Notes under the pieces: generated by a model
What the model was told of the DNA's origin: nothing
What the model saw: only the letters and a program-made list of their open reading frames with translations
Database searches by the model: none
Assembly (NCBI RefSeq): GCF_018127925.1
Contig: NZ_CP072348.1
Span: 1,346,001 to 1,410,000, forward strand
Origin: Prevotella melaninogenica
GTDB taxonomy: Bacteria > Bacteroidota > Bacteroidia > Bacteroidales > Bacteroidaceae
Length of the DNA: 64,000 nucleotides
Direction: 5' to 3'
Made by a program: the position numbers and the translations under genes
Shown: positions 54,643-64,000 of the stretch, in pieces
Numbering within the stretch: the stretch's first letter is position 1
Layout of the letters: every line of letters starts with the position of its first letter

Positions 54643-54815
54643 CGTTTAATTGCTAATGAGTACAAAGATAATACTTTACTTGAAAATAGAGGACATCTAC
54701 TTCAATAAATTATTATTATCATTTAAAGGGTTGATAATAAGTTGTTTGTAATTAATAACAACATAGCTTCATCTACTTGAGTACTACTATCGGTAGTTAC
54801 TTCAATTCTTTTTAC

Positions 54816-54823
54816 TATCTTTG
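54816..54823 (+). promoter_or_regulatory. -7 box of the GH97 gene
   Basis: TATCTTTG, followed by a leader of about 65 nt. No -33 consensus at 19-21 bp. Upstream ACTTGAGTACTACTATCGGTAG contains partly symmetric sequence, a possible site for the adjacent SusR-like activator. Confidence 0.5.
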
Positions 54824-54870
54824 CATAAAATCAAATAATTGCTCTTACAATCTTTAAATAGAAGTTATAA

Positions 54871-57033
<2,163 letters not shown>

Positions 57034-57077
57034 GCCATTAATTTTTTTCGGTATTAACCGATGGCAATATAATATAA

Positions 57078-57169
57078 GATAGAAGTGCCGCAGAGAAGCG
57101 TGATTGCTCAGAAAATCAAAGGGTTATATCCTTTGAAAGATGGCTACGTTTCTCTGCGGACATTCTATC
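57078..57169. terminator. Large nested inverted repeat after the GH97 gene
   Basis: AGATAGAA and CCGCAGAGAA (57078-57097) pair with TTCTCTGCGG and TTCTATCT (57150-57169). Inside, CAAAGG (57117-57122) pairs with CCTTTG (57130-57135). It is the terminator candidate for the GH97 gene, though it lacks a proper T-tract and is unusually long. Confidence 0.55.
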
Positions 57170-57264
57170 TCTTACACGAAGCGTCTAACTTACTTACATT
57201 ACTACATACTGAAACCATTAATTGTAACGTTACATAAGAGATGATATCATGTCCCAAAATAAGA

Positions 57265-59073
57265 ATGAAGCAAATGAAGAAAATTGCAATCATCTGTGTA
57301 ATATTATGTACGCCATTACTTATTAATGCACAGACCCAAATACCAACACTTGACGATCTCGACCATGAGATAGCCATGTCATCCCAGTATGACAAACAAT
57401 ATGAAGATGTTATACGTAATGTAAAGAAGCAACTTCATGCTGCAAAGAGCTTGGAGACTCGTTGCGAATTGTCTGACAAGCTATTCAATCTTTATACATC
57501 TTATTCTGTAGACTCTGCTATAGTCTACGCTATGGAAAAGCAGAAAATAGCAAAGGCAATGGGCAATCAGAGTAAGGTAAATGATGCAAAACTTAATCTT
57601 GCCTACCTCTTGATAAGGGGTGGAGAACTCAAGGATGCAAGCGATATTATTAATTCCATTCCTCGAAGTGGGATAAGCCAAGACTTGTCTTTCTATTATT
57701 TCTCAACGCGAAAGACCCTCTATCGTACGCTTGCTGATGCTGCTTTAATCCCTTCGCAGAGGAAGATGTACAAGCAGATGGAGAAACTTTGTAACGATTC
57801 TGTCGTTGATAATAACCAATCTCCTGACATTTGGTCACGTGCAGAACAGCTTGTTAATCGCCAACAGTATGAACAAGCGAAGAAAATTCTCCTTGATGCC
57901 TATCGCCACTTGAAACCTGGTGACCGTCAAACAGCATTTGTGTCAATCTCGCTTGCTGATATTTATGGTAGGGAGAAGAATGTGGAAGCTCAAAAGCAAT
58001 ACCTCATTGCAGCTGCTATCTCTGATATACGCAACTCAGTAAAGGAATATCTTGCCCTACAGCAATTGGCTACGATCCTTTTTGAAGAAGGTGATACAAA
58101 ACGTGCTTATGCCTATATGGACCACGCTATGAACGACGCTGTGTTCTGTAATGCACGTCAGCGTACAATTGCTATGGCTGACGTTTGGCCAGCAATAGAA
58201 AAGTCACATGAGCGTGAAACAAAGAGTCGTACACTCAAACTTACAGCCGCTCTTGTGCTGATAAGCCTCATGTCTATCTTCTTGTTGGTTATGATTATCT
58301 ATACGCGTCGTCGTGTTGTAGAATTGCGTGCTATTCGTGCGCGTCTTTCTAACACAAATGAATTGCTGAAAGAATCAAATAATATTAAGGATGAGTATTA
58401 TTGCTGTCCGGTAAAAATAAACTGAAAGTTCTGTATCTCTTTATTCATCGGTGTTGCAGCCGTTTTACTTATCTAGGGGCTTGGTTCTTAGTTTTAAACT
58501 GTAAGCATTATAAAATGCGCTTATTTTGACAAGGAAAGCCCTATAATAACCAAATAAATTAATGAAATCATAAGTTTAAGCCTATTTTATCTAACACAGA
58601 TAACTCCAAAAAAGTTTTATCGGACACCAATAGATGAGTATATCACTCGCTTCCTTAGCGAGTGTTCTGCTTACATCGACAAACTCGACAGCTATCGTAA
58701 ACAGATTTATCGTCTTGTTACAGCCAATAAGCGCACAGAACTGCTGAACACATTGAAGTCACAGGAGATAATCGACCGTGAGTTAGATTCCTTCTATTCA
58801 AGTTTTGATGAGACCTTCCTCGGTCTTTTCCCAAACTTTGTGGAAGATTTCAACGCATTGCTCAAACCAGAGGAGAGGATTATTCCTAAACAAGCAGGAC
58901 ATCTCTCTACTGATCTTCGCATCTTTGCACTCATTCGCCTTGGCGTAAGTGAGAATGAGCTTATATGTTCTTTCCTTTGCTGCTCAAAAGCAACGGTCTA
59001 TGCTTACCGTTCTCGTGTACGTCTGAAGTCTATTGATCCTGATAAATTCGATGAAATGGTACAAAAACTATAA
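57265..59073 (+). pseudogene. Second SusR-like regulator, split by a 234-bp inserted element
   Basis: The first part (57265-58398) encodes a signal peptide (MKQMKKIAIICVILCTPLLINAQ), TPR-like periplasmic helices and a membrane helix (LTAALVLISLMSIFLLVMIIY), then KDEY, and runs 8 codons into the insert to a TGA stop at 58423-58425. The second part (58642-59073) encodes ITRFLSECSAYIDKLDSYRK and the helix-turn-helix domain to VQKL. Removing the insert and one target copy joins the parts in frame into about 521 residues, similar in plan to the intact paralogue at 52957. An ATG at 58753 could start a separate DNA-binding fragment of 106 residues. Confidence 0.85.
58399..58632 (+). mobile_element. 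234-bp MITE inserted in the susR-like gene
   Basis: The ends are 18-bp inverted repeats with two mismatches: TATTGCTGTCCGGTAAAA at 58399-58416 and, reading the opposite strand, TATTGGTGTCCGATAAAA at 58632-58615. GATGAGTAT is duplicated on both sides (58390-58398 and 58633-58641). No reading frame is large enough for a transposase. The ends differ from the GGCTCTTCC family, so another transposase moved it; the family is not certain, perhaps IS4-like. Confidence 0.88.
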
Positions 59074-59224
59074 GTTGAGACCATTTCCTCTTCCCTAATT
59101 TATAAATCGAAGAACTGTCATTGTGCGACATTCCAGCATCTTGTTTGTTGGTCTGTCGCACGTTTCTTAAAAATTGCTTAACTTGCTTTTCTTTTCCTTT
59201 TAATCCCCTTTTATCATTTTTGGA

Positions 59225-59814
59225 GGTCATTTTCCGTTCAATGTGTAGATTGTACTTCGTATAGTCTTAACGGAAGAAATGAAGTTACTCATTAAACAAA
59301 CAACATTGCTAAGACACTCAGCTATCTATTCTATGATTATCTTCTGCCATAGAAAACTCCTTCAGTTTAATACTGCAAAATCACAGACAAAGCGCAGAAA
59401 AATCATTACAAAACCTCAAGCAAAACAACTATAAATAACGACAAAAACACGAATAAAAGACAAGCTTATAACCAACAGGAAATCAATTGGTTATAAAACA
59501 GCAAAATAAAAGGTGCTTAATTGGACTTCAAAAGGGCGTTAGTAAGGGTCCTAAAGGGCACCTTTTACAAGTCTATTAAGCGTCTTTAAGAAGCCAAAAG
59601 AGCATGTATTGGTTTTGAACCACATGAAAATTATTTACACACAGCTATAAAGTGAGAATAAGAAATTTGAAGATTACGAATAGCGATAATATCGATTTGC
59701 ATATTATCTTATAGTTTATTCCCCGTGTAAGACCGACTAATTGCATACATCCACACCATACAAGCGTGTAAACTTTGACTCTATTTCCAATCCATGTATC
59801 TAACAGAAGCCGCC
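59225..59814 (+). mobile_element. Non-coding inverted-repeat element, copy 4
   Basis: The left end, TTTTCCGTTCAATGTGTAG with the inner hairpin partner TTAACGGAAG (59266-59275), and the right end CTAACAGAAGCCGCC are degraded forms of the GGCTCTTCC terminal repeat. The core (about 59490-59640) matches copies 1-3. No target duplication is recognisable. Confidence 0.72.
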
Positions 59815-59831
59815 TCTTTACATATAGAATA

Positions 59832-59955
59832 AAAGAAGAAAGGCTTCGCATCACTGCGAAGCCTTTCGTTTAACATCAAACTTACTCACGTAAGTTTTGT
59901 GTCCTTGTACTAACTCAAATAATTAACTTTAATAACGACTATTTTTCTATTTGAC
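59832..59955 (-). ncRNA. Candidate small RNA, about 120 nt, with two GUGA-capped hairpins
   Basis: On the minus strand a TAACTTTG -7 box (59960-59967) precedes a start point near 59955. The transcript has a hairpin AACTTAC-GTGA-GTAAGTT (59896-59879) and ends in a perfect 13-bp hairpin GAAAGGCTTCGCA-GTGA-TGCGAAGCCTTTC (59867-59838) followed by TTCTTCTTTTATT, an intrinsic terminator. No start codon with a sensible frame lies between. Both loops are GNRA tetraloops on this strand only, which argues for the minus strand as the transcribed one. The -33 region is weak. Confidence 0.6.
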
Positions 59956-60174
59956 ATTGCAAAGTTACAAAAAAAAACACATAAAAAAAATGTAATTCAC
60001 GAATATTCGATGACACTTTTAGACTTTATAACAGTACAAGTGTTTTCATAGTATTTTTTTAATAGGTTATGATAAAATACTTAAATCTATCAACTTTTTT
60101 TTAGATTTCTCATCGCTTCCTCTGTACTCTATCCGCTCTTTTTCTTCCATTCCATTGATTTATAAAGGGTTTTA

Positions 60175-60206
60175 TTTGCTCATCTCAACTTCTTAACGTA
60201 CCTTTG
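60175..60206 (+). promoter_or_regulatory. Promoter of the DEAD-box helicase gene
   Basis: TTTG (60175-60178), 20 bp, TACCTTTG (60199-60206), full consensus. It sets the transcript start near 60212, leaving a leader of about 135 nt to the chosen TTG start and excluding the earlier in-frame TTG at 60204. Confidence 0.8.
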
Positions 60207-60347
60207 CAGCCAATTAAAGGTAACATACCACCTGAGAGTCTGCGTACTGACTGGTTGAAGCCCGTCGCAGGCAAGTGTCTTTTTAGTGGGTTCGTTTGGT
60301 GGTTAGCTTACCTTTTATATAGGATAATAAATAATAAACAAACGAAT

Positions 60348-62270
60348 TTGAAGACATTTGAAGAGTTAGGTGTGAGCGAAGAGATTCGTCGCGCCATTAG
60401 TGAGCTTGGATTTGAAAATCCAATGCCTGTACAGGAAGAAGTAATCCCTTATTTACTTGGTAATCGTAACGACGTCATCGCACTGGCACAGACTGGTACG
60501 GGTAAGACGGCTGCATTCGGTTTGCCTTTGCTGCAACGTATTGATACAAGCAGCAAGGAGACGCAGGCTATCGTACTTAGTCCTACGCGTGAACTTTGTT
60601 TGCAGATTGCTGATGACTTGAAGGAATTCAGTAAGTATATCCCTCATCTACATATCGCAGCGGTTTATGGCGGTGCGTCTATTGACACACAGATTCGCCA
60701 GTTGCGTCATGGTGTACAGATTATCGTAGCTACACCAGGTCGTCTGATTGACCTTATGCACCGTGGTAAGGCTCGTCTTGACAAGGTTAGAAACGTTGTT
60801 TTGGACGAGGCTGACGAGATGCTGAACATGGGTTTCCAAGAGAGTATCACTGAGATATTGACGGGTGTACCTGAAGACCGTAACACATTGTTGTTCTCTG
60901 CTACGATGAGTCGTGAGGTAGAGCGTGTTGCAAAGGGTTATCTGCACGACTATAAAGAGATTGTTGTGGGTAGCCGTAACGAGGGTGCTGAGAGTGTAAA
61001 CCATATTTATTATATGGTGAATGCACGCGACAAGTACCTTGCCTTGAAGCGATTGGTTGACTTCTATCCAAAGATTTATGCAATTGTGTTCTGCCGTACA
61101 AAGGCTGAGACGCAGGAGATTGCCGATAAGTTGATTAAGGACGGATATAATGCTGAGGCATTGCATGGCGACCTCTCACAGCAGCAGCGTGACCTCACGA
61201 TGCAGAAGTTCCGCTCACATCTCACACAGATTCTCGTCGCTACAGACGTTGCAGCACGTGGATTGGATGTGAACGACTTGACACACGTTATCAACTATGG
61301 CTTGCCTGATGATATCGAGAACTATACCCACCGCTCTGGCCGTACAGGTCGTGCAGGAAAGAAGGGTACTTCTATCTCAATTATTCACTCACGTGAGAAG
61401 TATAAGGTACGTAATATTGAGCGCGAAATCAGTAAGGAATTTGTTGACGGAACACTGCCTTCACCAGAGGAAATCTGTAAGAAGCAGCTGTTTAAGACAA
61501 TGGATGACATCCTGAAGACAGACGTTGATGAGGACCAGATTGCACCTTATATGAAGGATATCAACCGCCAATTCGAGTATATCGATAAGGAGGTTGTCAT
61601 CAAGAAGATTGTTTCTGCAACCTTCGGTCGCTTCCTTGACTATTATAAGAATGCTCAGGAGATTGAGAAGCCATCGTCACGTAGTGCACGTGAAGATAGC
61701 CGTGGCGCAAGAGGTGAAGGCAGAGGAAGTCGCAGCCGTGGTCCACGTAAGGCGGAGAGTGGTTATAAGCGACTCTTTATCAACTTAGGTAAGGCAGATG
61801 GTTTCTATCCGGGTGAGGTGATGCAGTTTGTCAATAAGAACGTGCATGGCAAGCAGGCTGTAGGACATATCGACCTCCTTGCTAAGCAGAGCTACATCGA
61901 AGTACCAGAGCAGGACGCCCAGAAGGTGATGCAATCGCTGGACGGTGCAACCTATAAAGGACGTAAGGTGCGTTGTAACGATGCAGAAGAAGGTGGTCAC
62001 GGTCGCTCATCTAATGGTCGTTCATCTGGTGGCAATGGTCGCTCTGCAAGCGGTCGTGGTGGTTACGGCAGCCGTGGCGAAGGTCGTCAGGACACTCGTG
62101 AGCGCAAGGGCCGTGGTCGTCGCCAGTATGATGACAATCCTTTCGGAGGACAGCATAAGTTCAAGAAAGATGATTGGAAGGAACTAATGAAGGGTGGTCC
62201 TGCTAAGTTGAAGGGCGAAGAGCCTGACTTTTCTGAGGAAGGTTGGGCAAGACGTAGACCAAAGAAGTAA
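60348..62270 (+). CDS. DEAD-box RNA helicase with DbpA-like RNA-binding domain
   Basis: 640 residues from a TTG at 60348, chosen because the family start (KTFEELGVSEEIRRAI) begins there and an A-rich leader precedes it. Motifs in order: Q-motif NPMPVQEEVIP, AQTGTGKTAAF (Walker A), PTRELCLQIA, TPGRL, DEAD, SAT, ARGLDV, HRSGRTGRAG. Residues about 445-460 and 580-620 are Arg/Gly/Ser-rich linkers (RGARGEGRGSRSRGPRK). Between them a DbpA/CsdA-type domain (YKRLFINLGKADGFYPGEVMQ, then GHIDLLAKQSYIEVP) binds RNA. It acts in ribosome assembly or mRNA turnover, especially in the cold. The second RGG-rich tail is unlike the E. coli protein. Confidence 0.93.
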   Translation: MKTFEELGVSEEIRRAISELGFENPMPVQEEVIPYLLGNRNDVIALAQTGTGKTAAFGLPLLQRIDTSSKETQAIVLSPTRELCLQIADDLKEFSKYIPHLHIAAVYGGASIDTQIRQLRHGVQIIVATPGRLIDLMHRGKARLDKVRNVVLDEADEMLNMGFQESITEILTGVPEDRNTLLFSATMSREVERVAKGYLHDYKEIVVGSRNEGAESVNHIYYMVNARDKYLALKRLVDFYPKIYAIVFCRTKAETQEIADKLIKDGYNAEALHGDLSQQQRDLTMQKFRSHLTQILVATDVAARGLDVNDLTHVINYGLPDDIENYTHRSGRTGRAGKKGTSISIIHSREKYKVRNIEREISKEFVDGTLPSPEEICKKQLFKTMDDILKTDVDEDQIAPYMKDINRQFEYIDKEVVIKKIVSATFGRFLDYYKNAQEIEKPSSRSAREDSRGARGEGRGSRSRGPRKAESGYKRLFINLGKADGFYPGEVMQFVNKNVHGKQAVGHIDLLAKQSYIEVPEQDAQKVMQSLDGATYKGRKVRCNDAEEGGHGRSSNGRSSGGNGRSASGRGGYGSRGEGRQDTRERKGRGRRQYDDNPFGGQHKFKKDDWKELMKGGPAKLKGEEPDFSEEGWARRRPKK

Positions 62271-62271
62271 A

Positions 62272-62310
62272 AGACCCCACCCCGACCCTCCCCAAAGGGG
62301 AGGGAGACTT
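62272..62310. repeat. Short GC-rich palindrome (CCCTCCCC-AAA-GGGGAGGG)
   Basis: A perfect 8-bp hairpin at 62286-62304 directly after the helicase stop, preceded by GACCCCACCCCGA; related to the one after porV at 34352. No T-tract. Confidence 0.6.
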
Positions 62311-62393
62311 AGCGTATAACATTGGAGAGGCTTTCGATAAATTGGCTATACATCAATCATATATTGTATAGCGCATTGCTATCTTCATGAGTG

Positions 62394-62459
62394 GTGTTAA
62401 GCCTCCGCACCATTGGTGCAGAGCATCAGCACGAGTAGTGCGGAGCCTCAACACGATGG
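62394..62459. repeat. 22-nt repeat array, locus 5
   Basis: One forward unit (62394-62415, starting GTGTTAAGCC) is followed by two reverse units (62416-62437 and 62438-62459, the latter starting GTGCGGAGCCTCAACACG). The switch lies at TCCGCACCATTGGTGCAGA. Confidence 0.8.
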
Positions 62460-62519
62460 CTAAAAAGGGGAGAAAACGACTATTGTTAGCATTATATTAC
62501 ACCTTTTCCAGTAATAACT

Positions 62520-62879
62520 ATGTACAAAATCATAGCCAGTTTATACCGTTTTAATATGAGAGGGGCTAACAGAAGCATTCCTTATTTTGCTACCTTGACA
62601 AACCTTCTCGCACTGTTTACACTTTGTTTCTTTATAATAATTGGTTTATTAAATATGCAGAGTGTATTAAATTTTTGGCATACAGGCTCAAAATCAGGGG
62701 ATTACCTAATAGGTGCGATTGTTGCTATTCCTTTATACCTCTTAATGTTTCTGCTATTTCCCGAACGAAAGATGAAAGAACAAGAGGCATTACTGACAAA
62801 GAAAGAATATAAACTGGGACTATTCTGTTATGTTTTGTTGCTAATAATATTAATGATTATCCTTTTCTCTATTATCTAA
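62520..62879 (+). CDS. Small three-helix membrane protein of unknown function
   Basis: 119 residues with hydrophobic helices at about 28-48, 62-80 and 97-119. A positively charged start (MYKIIASLYRFNMRGANR) and a charged loop (FPERKMKEQEALLTKKEYK) between helices 2 and 3 suggest the N-terminus is inside. No family recognised. The gene lies between the helicase and the peptidase and carries no clear promoter; T-rich codon use is like that of other membrane genes here. Real but of unknown role. Confidence 0.6.
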   Translation: MYKIIASLYRFNMRGANRSIPYFATLTNLLALFTLCFFIIIGLLNMQSVLNFWHTGSKSGDYLIGAIVAIPLYLLMFLLFPERKMKEQEALLTKKEYKLGLFCYVLLLIILMIILFSII

Positions 62880-62997
62880 AAAGATATTAGATGCTTGTTG
62901 TAAAAGTCAATAAATACACTTATAGATACACCTTCACAAAATAAAAGAGGTACGTTCATTCTTGAACATACCTCTTTTAATATATTAAGAGTAACCC

Positions 62998-64000
62998 TTA
63001 CTGTGGGTTAATTTCCTTCAAAAGGCGGTCAGCGTGACCCCACTTATCCATCAAGTAGAGGACGAAGCGGATGTCAACACCAATACAACGTGCGAGCTTA
63101 CGATCGAAGTTGATGTCGCTTGAAAGGCTATCCCAGTTGCCGTCGAAAGCAAGACCAATCAGGCGACCCTTACCATCGAACATTGGAGAACCTGAGTTAC
63201 CACCAGTGATATCATTGTTAGTAAGGAAGCAAAGCTGCATCTTACCAGTTCTCTTATCAGTATAACGACCGAAGTCCTTAGCACTCATAAGGTCCATCAT
63301 GATAGGCTCAACCTTGTAGTCCTCAAGTTTCTTGCCCTTCTTCATCTTCTCAACAATACTCTCAGCTGTGGTGTAGTAGTTGCTATCGAAGCCACCAATC
63401 ATATAGCCACCCACCTGTCCATAAGACATACGCATGGTGAAGTTGGCATCACTATAATGTGGCATATCCATCTCCATCTGTACCTTTGCCTCGCAGAGTT
63501 TCTTCTCTTCCTGCTCGATAGCAGCAAGTTTTTCTGCATAGCTGGTCATAACTTCCTGATAAACCATTACGAGCTGTATACCAAGTTGGATACCCGGGTC
63601 CTCAAAAGTCTTCTCATTATTAAAGAACTTGTAGTCCTTAGTGAGCAGATTACTCTTTGAATAGAGCCAGTCAGTGTACTTCTTATAGTTGTTACCGAAC
63701 TTTGTCTTGATGAGTTTGAACTCCTCTGGCAGATATTGAGCAGGTACGTGTGCGGCATAATTCTTCAACATAGCGGCTGTCATCTCCTTATCAAGCGCAA
63801 TATTCCAGTCGCTACTATTGTCCTTAAACTGCATATATTGCTTTGCTGAATCATCCTTATCTCCCTGTGGTTCGATTGCACCACGAGTGATATCAATAGC
63901 TCTCTGAACAAACTCTGACACCTTCCAGAATGACTCGTTCCAGTAAGCCTGAGCCAAAGCAACGTCATTGCTCTCTTTATAAAGGTTGGCCAACTTAGCA
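62998..64000 (-). CDS. S46-family dipeptidyl-peptidase, DPP7-like, N-terminal part beyond window
   Basis: The last 334 or so residues of a protein usually about 700 long; the frame remains open to the right edge. The catalytic serine is in TGGNSGSPMFDGKGRLIG. The residue 18 places after it, which sets P1 preference, is Gly (AFDGNWD) as in DPP7, where DPP11 has Arg; so cleavage after hydrophobic residues is expected. The helical domain (about 1-180 here) and the end GVDIRFVLYLMDKWGHADRLLKEI are typical. It is periplasmic and releases dipeptides from the N-terminus, the main amino-acid source of such asaccharolytic-leaning bacteria. Confidence 0.9.
   Translation of the reverse strand, partial: AKLANLYKESNDVALAQAYWNESFWKVSEFVQRAIDITRGAIEPQGDKDDSAKQYMQFKDNSSDWNIALDKEMTAAMLKNYAAHVPAQYLPEEFKLIKTKFGNNYKKYTDWLYSKSNLLTKDYKFFNNEKTFEDPGIQLGIQLVMVYQEVMTSYAEKLAAIEQEEKKLCEAKVQMEMDMPHYSDANFTMRMSYGQVGGYMIGGFDSNYYTTAESIVEKMKKGKKLEDYKVEPIMMDLMSAKDFGRYTDKRTGKMQLCFLTNNDITGGNSGSPMFDGKGRLIGLAFDGNWDSLSSDINFDRKLARCIGVDIRFVLYLMDKWGHADRLLKEINPQ

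Noticed and set aside
58399-58632. Genuine intergenic gap between two separate regulator genes
   Set aside because: The exact 9-bp duplication, terminal inverted repeats and in-frame joining of both halves show a single gene with an insertion.
60204-60347. N-terminal extension of the DEAD-box helicase with a Trp-rich hydrophobic stretch
   Set aside because: Starts inside a consensus -7 box and is not similar to the family; the start at 60348 explains the protein fully.
60648-61166. 172-residue antisense frame inside the helicase gene
   Set aside because: Overlaps the conserved helicase motifs on the other strand and has no recognisable features.

Overview
The window reads as chromosome of a member of the Bacteroidota, most likely an oral-type Prevotella. 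The evidence is SusC/SusD pairs, a hybrid two-component regulator, PorU/PorV of the type IX secretion system, an S46 dipeptidyl-peptidase, promoters with a TTTG (-33) and TAnnTTTG (-7) pattern, A-rich rather than Shine-Dalgarno leaders, and ribosomal proteins typical of the phylum. Genus is an inference from protein style; no rRNA or tRNA gene was seen that would fix it.

Layout. 1-5.8 kb: a secreted esterase/hydrolase cut by the left edge, then a two-gene operon of serine-type sulfatases, then a non-coding transposon relic. 5.8-22.9 kb: a complete fructan utilisation locus on the minus strand (fructokinase, fructose permease, two GH32 enzymes, surface glycan-binding lipoprotein, SusD, SusC, PBP-type hybrid two-component sensor, a third GH32), in an order matching the Bacteroides thetaiotaomicron BT1754-BT1765 levan locus as I remember it. 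22.9-25 kb: repeats, a decayed reading frame and a lactonase. 25.4-28.7 kb: rplM-rpsI and rpsB-tsf with structured leaders. 28.7-35 kb: FAH-family hydrolase, porU, porV, ispF. 35-48 kb: a thioredoxin-fold lipoprotein lacking CxxC, a GH16 enzyme with a type IX sorting tail, a LOG-family protein, an acyltransferase, a flavodiiron protein, a PfkB kinase, an M16 peptidase and NDH-2. 48-52.6 kb: pnp and two small lipoproteins. 52.9-59.1 kb: a starch/maltose module with a GH97 alpha-glucosidase flanked by two SusR-like regulators, the second split by a small inverted-repeat element. 59-64 kb: a candidate small RNA, a DEAD-box helicase, a small membrane protein and a truncated DPP7-like peptidase.

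How the genes work together. In the fructan locus, surface lipoproteins bind and cut fructan, SusC/D import oligosaccharides, periplasmic GH32 enzymes release fructose, the sensor detects it, and the permease and kinase pass it to glycolysis. PorU/PorV would export and anchor proteins such as the GH16 enzyme, whose C-terminus looks like a type IX sorting signal.

The most unusual content is non-coding. There are (a) five dispersed arrays of a 22-nt repeat whose units flip orientation around a palindrome; (b) four copies of a roughly 570-bp element with GGCTCTTCC ends, one with a perfect 8-bp target duplication, sharing a strongly conserved core; (c) a 234-bp element with 18-bp ends and a 9-bp duplication that splits a susR-like gene exactly in frame; and (d) a promoter-to-terminator unit on the minus strand near 59.9 kb that encodes two GUGA-capped hairpins and no protein.
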